DNA from: Shinisaurus crocodilurus
Taxonomy: Eukaryota; Chordata; Lepidosauria; Squamata; Shinisauridae
Direction: 5' to 3'
DNA: 64,000 nucleotides
NCBI GenBank assembly: GCA_021292165.1
Contig: CM037879.1
Location: forward strand, 158,937,278 to 159,001,277
Positions 21,999 to 32,423 of the stretch are shown here, piece after piece. Each line of letters begins with the position of its first letter. Within the stretch, counting starts at the first letter, position 1. The position numbers and the translations under genes were made by a program. The notes below the pieces were generated by a model that saw nothing but the letters and a program-made list of their open reading frames with translations, did not search any database and had not been told where the DNA came from.

Positions 21999-22413
21999 CA
22001 GTGGTGCAGAGAAGTAATTTTAGACCCTGGAGTTAATTGTCTTATGGGGCCCCCCTTTAGACGGCCATGTGTGTTACATCAATTGTGAAGCACGCAACTA
22101 ATGTTTCTCTTTCTCTCCCCTCCAACTGCCTTTCTGTGCTTTAGAACTACTTCTACATTCCTGGTATGTTAGAGCAATAGCAAAACAGTTTGCCAACCCT
22201 GATTTAAAACAACAGCAACCACTCTGAGCACTTGCAGCTTTGCAATGTAAACTCACTTAAATCACAGTGGCGTCAGGACTGCAGGAATAAAATGGAGTTT
22301 GCTTCTGCACCTGCTGCTTTCTGGGTGTTCATTTGTGTGTGTGTGTGGGGGGGGGGGCTGAGCTGTGGGGCCTTGGACTTTGGCCCGAAGGCCCAGCTGT
22401 AGCTGCACCACTG
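21999..22413. mobile_element. Non-autonomous hAT element, 415 bp, perfect 8-bp target duplication
   Basis: Left end CAGTGGTGCAGAGAAG, right end TAGCTGCACCACTG; the octamer CTCCAGAT is exact at 21991-21998 and 22414-22421. The interior contains a GT then poly-G tract (about 22334-22360) and no coding sequence. Confidence 0.92.
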
Positions 22414-22421
22414 CTCCAGAT

Positions 22422-23559
22422 TGAAGGAATGGAAAGTTGGCTGATGTCAGAAGAGAGGCGGCTTAACTTCGAGCAATCTCATCAAAAAGCACGGTGTCCA
22501 AATTAGATATATCAAGGAAAGGGCTGTTATCTGTGCGGTGATGGTGCTGCCTGCCAGCTGCCATTTTTCTCCCTTTAGTCATCCCTACTCCCATCCCAGC
22601 CATTCCCTGCTCATTATCTTAATGGGATGGAGAGAGGCAAGTAATAGATCTTGCAAATGGATGCTGCCACTCCTGATCCCCCCACTCTTTGACAGGGACC
22701 ATTCCAGCAGGGCTCGTCTCTCCTTGCATTAAACGAGCAGTCTCTGGGCTCTGGCGTCTCACTCCCGTTAATTGTTGCTGCGGAGGGTTGTAAGTCCTTC
22801 ACTCATTCAACACCTACAGTAGATTCTGTGACTTGTTCAGACAATCCTGTTAGGGCAGCTACATTAAATTATCATCTCTGTTGACTGGGAGGAAGATGAA
22901 TGGAGAGCAAGAGCCTCGTCGTCAGTGGAAGGCCTCGTGCATATTATAAAAACTTGCATTGACATGCAAAGGAGCAGATGAAATTTAAAGCCATTTTCCT
23001 CCTTGTGCAGTGTATTGCAACACATTCATGGGTCATTAACACACTTCTGTGTCTTGGCATGTAGCTCATTCCCCGCTCAAGCCAGCTGTGCATTTGCCAC
23101 CCCTCTCCCTCTGTCTCCATGGGAGGCTGTGAAGAGCAGTAAATCACAGGGCAAAAGCAAGCAAGTGACTCATTGTGCCATCTGCCAGTAACCAACCATT
23201 CATTGAGAAAGGGCAGGACCCACAGTGGTCATTCACGGCATCATACTCCCTTTTATTTGCAGGGACATCCTTCTTTGCATAGGGCAATCCATGACTTCGA
23301 ATATCACAAAGAGTCTTGTGGCACCTTAAAGACTAACACATTTGTTCTGGCAAAAGCTTTCGTGAACCAATGTTTAGTTGGGTCCTCACACTCTTGAATT
23401 GCTTGGGCTTTGCCCCACCACTTCTGCTCTATTGTCAGAGATTGGTTTTAACTTCCTTTTAAGAAGCTGCAGTTAATTTGCACCAGAGTGCCCTTTCAGC
23501 TAAACACATTGGCTTCTGCTTCCATTTTAGATTAACAGCAGTTTAGCATCTCATCTGAA
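22422..23559. other. No gene recognised
   Basis: Unassigned except for 23305-23375, a half copy of the palindromic amniote repeat ('AGAGTCTTGTGGCACCTTAA'). Confidence 0.5.
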
Positions 23560-23865
23560 ACCTAAATTGTGGTTAATCTTTACTATGGTTTGTTTAAAGC
23601 AAGCCAGCTTCATAACTCATGGTTTGAAGTAGGCTTGTTTCAAACAAACCATAGTTACCATGAAACAACCCATGTTTCAAACAAACCACAGTTTGTCAAG
23701 TTCAGACATGTCAAGTTGCAGGTAATAAAAAATGGAAGCAGAAGCTTATGAACTCCTCTTGGCTGTGCTGGAGGATGAGAGGAAAATGGGAGAGCATGTG
23801 AGCCCAGGAGGGGGTTAGGCTCATTCCTGTCATGATAAACCATGGTTTATTTGTGGTCCAAATGC
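23560..23865. repeat. MITE-like repeat with multiple inverted 'CAAACCATAGT' motifs
   Basis: 'TACTATGGTTTGTTT', 'AAACAAACCATAGTTACC' and 'CAAACAAACCACAGTTTG' recur in opposite orientations, ending with 'AAACCATGGTTTATTTGTGG'. Similar in style to the other snapback elements; ends not defined. Confidence 0.5.
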
Positions 23866-23997
23866 AGCTGTTATTAATTTCATCTGTTCCTTAAAAAACA
23901 AAAAACAAAATCTGTCTACATAAAGGCCAGCTACAACTTTCTCTTATATCTCAAGATTTCCCTATTTGTTTATTTATTTATTTTTTCGCAAACTGAG

Positions 23998-24347
23998 GCT
24001 TTTCTACACAAGGCATTTATCGTGCACTCGTCATTCCCTACTCACGGTTGTTTACGGGTTCTTTAGACAATGCTGTGATCCTACAGTTTCGTTTCTGTGA
24101 CTAACCAACACTTTCGACAGGTATTTTTGCAACAGGAAAGATGCGACATTTAATTGTGAAAGTGAAAGGAAGTGCAATTTCCTCATGTGTATGTGCACTA
24201 TTCTGCTATACCACAGTGCCACCTAGAGGTTATGTAGCAGAAAAGCAGAAAAGAAAATGCCCCTTGTGTAGTGCTCGGATCTCAATTCTGCGACGAAACC
24301 GAAAGTAGATACAGTGGATTAACAGCCCTGTGCAGAAAAGCTTTGAA
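23998..24347. mobile_element. Element with inverted ends CTTTTCTACACAAGG / CCCTGTGCAGAAAAG
   Basis: The two ends are inverted copies over about 15 bp, with 'ATAACC...' and 'CCCCTTGTGTAG' as inner repeats ('AATGCCCCTTGTGTAGTG' near 24260 mirrors the left end). The 8-bp duplication is not clear. No ORF. Confidence 0.55.
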
Positions 24348-25200
24348 TCAAATACATGAAGGAGGGTGTATGGGTATACAAATTCTTCATTTAGTAAGTA
24401 AATGCTGGGTAGTAAATGCTGGGTAGAGAGAATTTGTCAGGAACACACACAAACATTTACTGCAGGGCAAAGGCAGTGAGGAAAAAGACTGAAATGAATG
24501 TGTAAAAGTGCTGAAGTGGGTACACCCTTTGGCAGGTATTCTGTCTGCCAGCCATGTGGCCACACCCTAAACACGTGTGTTGGTGGTGGTGATGGTGAGG
24601 CAATGAATGTACATACCTACATTATGACATGATGCTGTGTTTTGTTGCTTAGGCTTCTCTTCTAAAGAATCCTGGGAATTGTGGTTTAGAGAGATTGCTG
24701 AGAATATTGTTAGAAAGGCCTAGTTGACAAAAAAAAAAACCCTCCCCAAACTCCTCAGGAAAGTTTATGGCTACTAAACTAGTTTGTCTGTTTTGTAAGC
24801 CCTACAAGATGTTGATTTGCCTTCTTGAGTTTATAACTGAAATTCTGACCTGGCAACCACATCTGCCTCGCTTCCCTTTTCAACCTGATGCCACATAGAT
24901 TCATAGATCATAGAGTCACATTGTTCTGGAGGTCACTGTTCTGACTGAAGATTAGAGGTTTCCCAAAATGCCTCAGGAGGTGAGTCTCTTAAGGTTTAAA
25001 AGGCCGATAGTTAAAATGCTGAAACACTGGGAAATTTCCTACCATTCCGAGTAGTCTTGTCCAGTCTGACAGGTTTTCATGCCTTGAGCCAAATTACACA
25101 TGACTCTTGTCGTGTATAGTTTTCCCCAGAGGTTTTTAGTTCATTTTTTAAAAATACAAAATGCAGTGGCAGAAGCTGCAATCCACCTCTGAAGACAGAG
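24348..25200. other. No gene recognised
   Basis: Unassigned apart from a 24655-24720 fragment of the 1515-1700 repeat type. Confidence 0.45.
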
Positions 25201-25402
25201 ACCTGGTTCACATTGGGCTCATTATGGGTTGTTTAACACTAGATTAGTAGTACGGTTATGTGAGGGTTGCTTAACCCTTGAGTAACTCACAGTGGCTGGG
25301 TTAGCACGCCACAACATGTTCCATATTCAAAATGACAGCTGCACACACCACGGCTCATCATGGGTTCAATAACCCACCATGTTGTACAAACCAGCCCAGA
25401 GA
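25201..25402. mobile_element. Snapback element with CTGGTTCACATTGGG / GTTGTACAAACCAG ends
   Basis: Inverted ends and internal inverted motifs ('GGGTTGTTTAAC', 'GGTTCAATAACCCACCATG'). Same general class as the 'ACCNGGTTYGCACAATC' elements at 39588 and 43862. Confidence 0.5.
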
Positions 25403-26553
25403 CTTTTATCCCTTTCCCTTCTAGCAGGTTTTTTTTTTCCTGGCTGAAAATTCTCCCACTCCCCTTTCCACCTGCTTTTCCTGTGTGAGGAAAAAGACAC
25501 AGGTACATCTTGTAAGAATATATTGTGACTTGTACCACTGCAGGCTTAAGCTTTTGCTTGCAAGCAGAGTGGAGCTCTTTTTCTCTGCCTCACAGGTGAA
25601 GCAACTGCCACCCACCCCTCAGTGAAAGCATAATCCAGTCACTCATCTTGAGAGGTGTACCATTAATAGCAGTGACAGCATAGCTGGAGCCCTCTTTCTT
25701 CCAAGAAAACTGGATGTTAATGAATTTGAAAAATAGTGATCATGGTAAGGAACTATGGTTCATATTCTAAATGCTTCCATTCACATGGGTGTATGTTTCC
25801 TTGAAATCAAAGGCTTGGGCCCAGAGTTCCCATGAGCAGAACTCCACTCACAGAATGCTCCTGTGGGAGAAAGGGGAGGGATGATTTTTTTTTTGCCAGT
25901 TCATCCTTCCCCGCCCCCCCAAAGCTGCTCTAGAGTGTTGGGGGACTTCCCAGAACAGTGTGAGAGGTGGTACTGGGGGCTGCAGAGCGAAGGGGGAATC
26001 AGCTCCCTTCCTCTCTGTTAGCACTGAGGTGGGGAACCTTTGGCCTCCAGAGAAAGAGAGAGGTGGGGTGGGTGTACACAGAGAGAGAATGTGATGGCAT
26101 GGAGATAGATATTTTTCACACCAAGCTGCTTTCCATCCTCAGTATCGGCTGAAGGAGTTTGCAGATTGAGAGATATTTTTTTTAACTGAAGAAGTTTGGT
26201 ATATACTAGCGCCGAGCAGGCTAAATTCTTCTTTGCTGTTTTCTGACAGCTGTTATGGACTCCCCGCTTCACATGACACTACTTTTGTTGCCTGCAAAAT
26301 GAACACAATGACATGATTTTAGAAATCATGCTTTTTTGCTGTGAATAAATTGGTATGCCCTAATCCCAGGAGAAAGATCCCCGTGAAGATGCGATCTTCA
26401 GCATGTGGTTTTCTTGTGGGATCAGGAGCCACAAAGAAACACAGAACAGATGTGGGCGCATAGCCAGACGCGAGGCACAACGTGGCTGGGGAAGGATGCA
26501 CCTCCCCATCCATCTTGCAACATGAATGGGAAGCATGCCCACCCATTGCCTTG
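25403..26553. other. No gene recognised
   Basis: Several overlapping short ORFs on both strands, none with a domain. Unassigned. Confidence 0.45.
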
Positions 26554-27061
26554 CAGGGGTGGGCAACTAGTGTTGTGCCTCCAGTAGGTCAGACGGAGAC
26601 CAGCCGTGCCGGAGTGTTTTTGGGGTGGGGCCAGGCTAAGTGCAGCCTGACCCAGCTGGGCAGCATTACCAATCAGCGCCTGCTCAAAAGGCAGGCCCCA
26701 AGCACACTGAGATGCTGGAAGCAATTGCTTGCTAATACAGCTACAGCTGGACGCTCCTCCTGACATTCCTGACCTCAGACTCCTGTACCTTTGATCCTTG
26801 GAACGACCCTGACCACGACTTTGCCTGATCCCAAACTGGTTTATGTTTGCTCTGTTTTGGACTGATATATTTTGGCTTCGACACTCGGACTGTGATAACG
26901 ACTACGGCTTATCTTGAAACTGGTCGGATTTACGACAACTGGTGGTCATCCAGATGTTTTGACCTACAGCTCCCATCAGACCTAGTCAATATAGCCAATG
27001 GTGAGGGAATAGGGAAGTTGTAGGCCAGAACATCTGGAGGACCACAGGTTGCCCACTCCTG
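26554..27061. mobile_element. Possible hAT element or two MITE fragments
   Basis: Begins CAGGGGTGGGCAACTAG and ends GGTTGCCCACTCCTG, an inverted hAT-type pair. 26940-27061 is a well-formed snapback with 'CATCCAGATGTTTTGACC' and 'GAACATCTGGAGGACC'. The flanking octamers (TTGCCTTG, AGCAACTT) differ, so the ends may belong to different insertions. Confidence 0.45.
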
Positions 27062-27244
27062 AGCAACTTCAGTTGACCATTTCTGAATCAGGGTCTAGAA
27101 CTCATTGCAGAGTAGAAACTGAAGTAGAGTAGAGACTGAAGGCTATTTGAAGGACTGCCTGCATCCATAGGAACCTGCCCAGGGCCTTAAGATCAACGTT
27201 AGAGTCCCTGCTTGCAGTCCTGTCTATAAGATTGGTTAGATTGG

Positions 27245-28285
27245 TGGTCACTAGACGCAGGAAGGGTGGCCACTTATGAATTGCCAAAAAAGAGGAAATG
27301 CATCACCAAAAAAGAGGACAAAAAGAGGACATTGATATGCATAAAATTTGCACATGCTAATTTATATGTATAGATGCAAATTTAGAAATGATTACTATAA
27401 TTTAAATCGGGGCGGGCAACACATGGACCATGGGCCACATGCAGCCACTGCCACTAAATTTGCTGCTGCAGTGGAATGGAAATACAGTACAGTAGTACCT
27501 TGGATTACGAGTATAATTTGTTGCGGAACCATGCTCGTAATCCAAAATACTCGTACATCAAAGCGAGTTTCCCCATTAGAAATAATGGGAACTCCGCTGA
27601 TTCGTTCCACAACCATTTAATCATTGCTTTGCCAGCTCCCTGGCAGGGAGCCCCATGGAGGGAGCCGGCAAAGCAGTGATTAAATGGTTGTGGAACGAAT
27701 CAGCGGAGTTCCCATTATTTCTAATGGGGAAACTTGCTTTGATGTGCCGGCTCCCAGGCTCCCGGCCGCGCCTCGCCTCGCCTTGCCTCGCCCTGCTGGC
27801 GCCTCACGTGCTGCTATGCCGGCTCCCGGGAGCCCCGTGGAGGCGGTGTGGCCGCTTGCTTGGCTAGCGGTGGCGGCGCCAGCTGAACGAGAGCATAAAT
27901 TTAAATTTGAAAGCAGCAGCGGCTCGTGTTGCGAGACTTGCTCGTCTTTCAAATTTAAATTTATGCTAAAATTTTCCTCGTCTTACGAGTAGCTCGCAAA
28001 CCAGGTTACTCGTAATCCGAGGTATTACTGTACATCTCACCATAGGGTGGAAGACTGTGACCAAGTGACTTGTGTGTATTGCTTAGTCTGTTTGTCCTGG
28101 CGTGTTGATGGGAAACTTCCAGGCCCAGCTCTTCCTTCTGATGGTTCTTTATTATTAAACTGGACTTGGACTCAACAGCCCATTAAATAGAGGATGCCTT
28201 CAAAATAGAGGTCAGACCTCTGGCAGCCCTTCAAATAGAGGACTGTCTTCTGTAAAAGAGGATACATGGCTACCCTAGTACACAT
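27245..28285. mobile_element. Older repeat of the 'CCTCTTTT' family, interrupted by a Tigger-like element
   Basis: The outer repeat runs from 'AGGGTGGCCACTTATGAATT' to 'ATACATGGCTACCCTAG', with 'GAGGAC' motifs near both ends. Related copies are at 36192-36605, about 43433-43795 and 50868-51232. It has short inverted ends (AGGGTGGCCA / TGGCTACCCT) and no coding sequence. A 27490-28030 insertion splits it, and about 75 bp of extra sequence (27409-27480) sits just left of that insertion. Confidence 0.75.
27490..28030. mobile_element. Tc1/mariner-group (pogo/Tigger-like) non-autonomous element, 541 bp
   Basis: TIRs CAGTAGTACCTTGGATTACG and, on the other strand, CAGTAATACCTCGGATTACG differ at two positions. 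TA is duplicated at 27488-27489 and 28031-28032. The related copy at 36350 reads 'AATACAGTACATCTCACC' across the site, an empty-site comparison confirming TA duplication. The end sequence resembles the CAGGCATACCTCGG.. ends of Tigger elements. Inside, arms near 27571-27639 and 27656-27730 form a long hairpin; another palindrome around 'AAATTTAAATTT' lies at 27894-27966. No transposase. Confidence 0.88.
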
Positions 28286-28670
28286 GGCCTTCTCAGTAAT
28301 GGCCCCGTATTTGTGGAGCTCCCTCCCAAGGGAGATGCACTTTGCCCCTTTAGTTTTCGCTGTAAAAAAGCTATTGGCTCAAATTGCTTTTAGCTGGGAT
28401 GTCTTTTCTTTAAGAACCTGGGATGGTTTTGGACTCTCACTGGCTATTTTAATTTTACTGCTGGTTTTAAATAGTGTTTTTAATTGACTAATTAATTTTA
28501 TGGATTGTTTGGTTGGACTGGGTCTTTCTAACTGCTGCTTTAAATGATGGTATTTTATTGAAATTGCACACTGTAGTTTTATATTTTTATGTAAGTCACC
28601 TCTGGGAGGGTTTCTTGCCCTGAAAGGCAGCTTAGAAATATTTAAAAGAAATAAAAATATATGCCATGTG
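28265..28670 (+). mobile_element. L2-clade LINE 3' end
   Basis: Reads MAFSVMAPYLWSSLPREM in frame, the L2 C-terminal 'RAFSV.AP.LWNSLP' motif, then AT-rich 3' sequence ending 'CTGGGAGGGTTTCTTGCCCT', 'GAAAGGCAGCTTAGAAATA', 'AAATAAAAA'. Same clade as the 1-1500 relic. Frame disrupted. Confidence 0.8.
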
Positions 28671-30187
28671 GAATGACTGAAAAGACACTTATGGGGAAAA
28701 AAACAAATCAAAGGAAAAAAACCTAACACTGTTGATCTGCTGGTTATCTACCTGGCTAATTGCTGCAAGCAACATTCAAGTTCCTATGAACCCCGAGGCT
28801 ACAACTGAACTGAAGAAGAAGAAATATATCACAATGCCTTTTCCTTCCTGCGTCTGTGAATTAAGAGACAGAATCCTCTCATCTCCCTGAGAACTCGAAG
28901 GAGTGAGGATGTGGCATATGTATGCTGCTACTGCAGGGTACGCTGCTGGTTTGGCTTTGATCAGAGCTCAGTGCTTGTTGTTGAAAGGATATATATTCAT
29001 CTTGCCAGATTTTCTAAACCTAGACTGCCTGTTCAAGTCCACTGCCACAGGCCCTGTCAGACAGGAAAAAGCGCAATCTCTCCAACCCACCCCCACCCCC
29101 ACCTTTCCAAACAACCACTGAACAAAAAGCAAGTAACCAGCTAAATTACAGTTCGTTCCCATCAGGCACAGAGCGTCAGAGCATGACTCACATGTTCATT
29201 ATATTCCTATGTTTGTGAGGGACATCATGCTGAGTGGTTGAGAGAACTGTTTCTTATTATTACGGGGTAGGCTCCCCCCTCCCCTTTTAACAGTGAATAT
29301 CAAAGCTGACTTTCAATTATCACCCATGTCCTTTTTGCTGTACTTGACATCTTGCATCTATTGTTCCTTCAGCCAAGATTATAATTGGAGCCAGGTTACC
29401 CAGTGTATGCAGCGCAAGCACAAAGTGGCCCGCCTCTCTTCGTCTAAATTAGGCCGTAGTATAGACAGGTTGCTCCACGCCTCACGTTGTTTCTCATCTG
29501 TCAATGGCTCCAACAGTGTTTCAACATCATATTGCTAGCTAGTGTTATTTCACAAGTGCATGTTTGAACTGGCTTGGCAGCGTAGCTACTCAAAACTTCC
29601 TGTGGTTAATGCGCTGCCAGAAGGGAGGAAGGAATCTGAGCAAATATGGCTCCATTGCCCTAGGCAAAGATGACATTTATTTCTTAAATTTTGATCCCAC
29701 CTTTCCTCCAAGGATCTCAGGACAGCAATCTTGTTTATCTGTCTGTCTGTCTGTCTGTCTGTCCCGCTTTTCAGACAAAGGCCCGGTCCGCACGGCCTGT
29801 TGTTGGGCTATTTGAGGGTTGTTTCCCCCCCCCAGACAAGCCATGCCTCACAAGTTCAGACAACATGCCAAACCACGCCTGGGCGAGTAATCAGGCAAAT
29901 GGCACGCACCATGCCTTAAACAAGCCACCATGGCTTGTGTAAGCCATAGTGATGGCAGCGAACTGGGTCATAGATTTTCTACAAGAGCAGTTCACATCAA
30001 TAAAGAGAGGGAGGTGGGGGGCTGCCATCAGGCTTACAAATAAAAAGAAGATGCACATCCACAAGGGAAGGAGAATAAAAGGAAAAGGTAGAGAAGGGAA
30101 ACCAGTTCTTCAAGGCCAGAATGAATTGGTGAGCTATAAGCGGACATTTCTATCCGGTTCAGGCCAGGCTGGTCTTCCCTTGCATAC
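28671..30187. other. No gene recognised
   Basis: Contains a (CTGT)n tract at 29738-29763 and a snapback-like stretch at 29780-29945 ('CAAGCCATGCCT', 'CCATGGCTTGTGTAAGCC'). No coding sequence supported. Confidence 0.45.
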
Positions 30188-31728
30188 GCTCCAACATTTC
30201 ACAGATGAAAATAGGGACACACATGTGAATTTGTAAGAGGTATGGTTAAGCAACATGAAGGTGTGATCAAGAGGGTGTGGCCAGGCAACATGAGGGTGTG
30301 GCCAAGGGTATAGCCACCCACCCCAGGATGCTCTAACCGTTTAAGCACTCTGACCACTCTGAAGCCACTTTGATCTCCAGAGCCATGATGATGATGGTGA
30401 TTGCTGTTGTTGTCACTATTATTATTATTGTATCATCAAGGTGCATGGTGCTTTACCGAGTATAGGAGAACAGTTCCCTGCCCCAAAGAGCTTACAATCT
30501 AAAATTTAATCTAGAGGCGACAACAAATGGTAGGAAGGGGTAAACCAGGGAGGAATATGCCATTATTTCAGTCAAAAATAAATTTCAGCCTACTTTCCCC
30601 ACATTGTGCAGGAAACTCCTTGTTTTAAAGATCTCCCTCTCACTTTAAAAATGGATCCCTCCATGGTGGCTTTCTTCTCCTTAGTAGTTTGCCAAAGAAA
30701 TAATAACATTTCACATTGAGATATCTCTGAGTGTGCAAAGTGGTTCACAGGGCCACCCTGCAAGCGTCTATTTTCTCCACTCAGAAAAAAACAGGTGGGT
30801 TGTATTGTACTTTATTGAACAACACTGTGATTGAACAATAATGCCAAAATGGAAAGATGATGTTTGTTGCTGCTATTTGAGGTAGTTGGGATTTTTTCTT
30901 TCTTTCTTTTGAGGAGGGTGTGTTTTCTGCTAACTCCCTTCTAATGCATTAAAAAAAAAAGAGAAAACAATCCAAAATCCCTGCAGAATACTCCTAATCA
31001 TTACTGTAGAGAGCCTTTTCCATGGCACTTCAGCATGTGTTAGAAAAAGACTTCCACATGGGATACACAGGTAGAGCCAAGTAAAATTTACTACTGTTCT
31101 GAAAACAGAGTAACAGTGCAATCCTATGCATGTGTACTCAGAAGTAGGTCCTATTATGTTCAATGGGACTTGCTCACAGGAAAGTGTGTATATTTTAAAG
31201 CAATCTACAACACTGACCATCACATCTTGTTGCAGCAAATTGATTATGCATTGTGTGAAGAAGTATCGTGTAATTGAGGGATAACTGGGAAATGCTGCTC
31301 CTTGCTAGAAGAGGTAGCAGCAGCAGTGCCAGTGCTAGGATGACTTTTCCAGAATTATATTATTATATAATATTTTATATATTATAATTATTACATTATA
31401 TATTATTTCATAATATTTTATAAGTGGCTTTTGTAAAAAATTTTTTTTACCTTACTTAAACCCTTAATTGTTGATATCTGGTGTTTTTCATGGGGAGGGG
31501 GTTGTCAGTGCTTGCAGGGCAATCCCTTTCTTTTTGTTTTAAAATGGTCAGGATTGGCACAAATTCAACAGGTGAAGCTTACCCACCCACCCCAAACATG
31601 GAGCTTCAGAGAGAAGGGGAAGCTTCTTGCATTTCCTTCTGACACTGTACCTCACCTGTTACAGGCACAGAGTCAGCTCTGTTAGGAAATAAAATCTTTG
31701 GCAATATAAAGATAGGAATAATGTAATA
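30188..31728 (-). mobile_element. Truncated inverted copy of the 39973-41918 element
   Basis: Reverse complement of about 40030-41610: 'CCAACATTTCACAGATGAAA' here mirrors the sequence near 41576, and 'CAATATAAAGATAGG' near 31700 mirrors 40038. Similarity continues through non-coding AT-rich palindromes (31350-31430). The ends with 'CAGGGGCG' and 'CATCTCTG' are missing, so this copy is truncated at both sides. A 100-codon frame (30930-31238, minus) is shared with the other copy. Confidence 0.85.
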
Positions 31729-32398
31729 AATTCCCTCATTCACCTCTTCCTCAGCCCAGGCCAGCGGGTGCAGCCTCCACCTCCTTTTCTTTTCACCCAG
31801 CAGAGGCAGCAGGTAGAGCATGAATGCGCGCACACATGTGCGCACCCCCCCCCTTGTGTCTGTTCCCTCCCTGCTTACTGTGTCTCCGTGGGTGGCCTTT
31901 GGAGCCGAAGCAGAACTACTTTTAGTTTTAGCTTAGCGGCAATTTTACCCATGGCCCCTTTAAGAACAACTTAAAGTAGCTTGCGGGAGGCAGGGGAATT
32001 CGGGACTCTGCATAACAAAGTGAGAAGCCATGATGGCTTAAGGGTTTTCATGATGGTGCAGGCATTTTGGGGGCAGTTGGAGACTATGGGGTCCTTTATT
32101 TGTTCTAAGGGAAGTGATTCATGCCTCTTTGTGGGAAGCAGGTTGTTCCTTCTTCTTTGAAAGAGGTAGTAATAAGACCTTCATTGAAGAAACCTTTCCT
32201 TGACTGAGGAGATTGAACTATAGGCTTGTCTAATATGAACTAAATTAAACAGACATCCTGATTCGCAAGTTGTGGTACTGGTGAAAACTCCATTCATGCA
32301 ATGTACTTTACTCTGGTGTTGGTACCTACAGAAGTAAGCCCCATTGAGTTCAGTTGGACTTACTCTCAGGTAGGTGCAGTATACCTAACATTTACCTT
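31729..32398. other. No gene recognised
   Basis: Unassigned; 32310-32390 carries the 'AAGCCCCATTGAGTTCAGTT' dispersed-repeat motif. Confidence 0.45.
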
Positions 32399-32423
32399 AG
32401 AATAAGTGCAATTGAATTCTAGG

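Noticed and set aside
26554..27061. Single 508 bp hAT with matched ends
   Set aside because: The flanking octamers differ, so I list it only as possible or composite.
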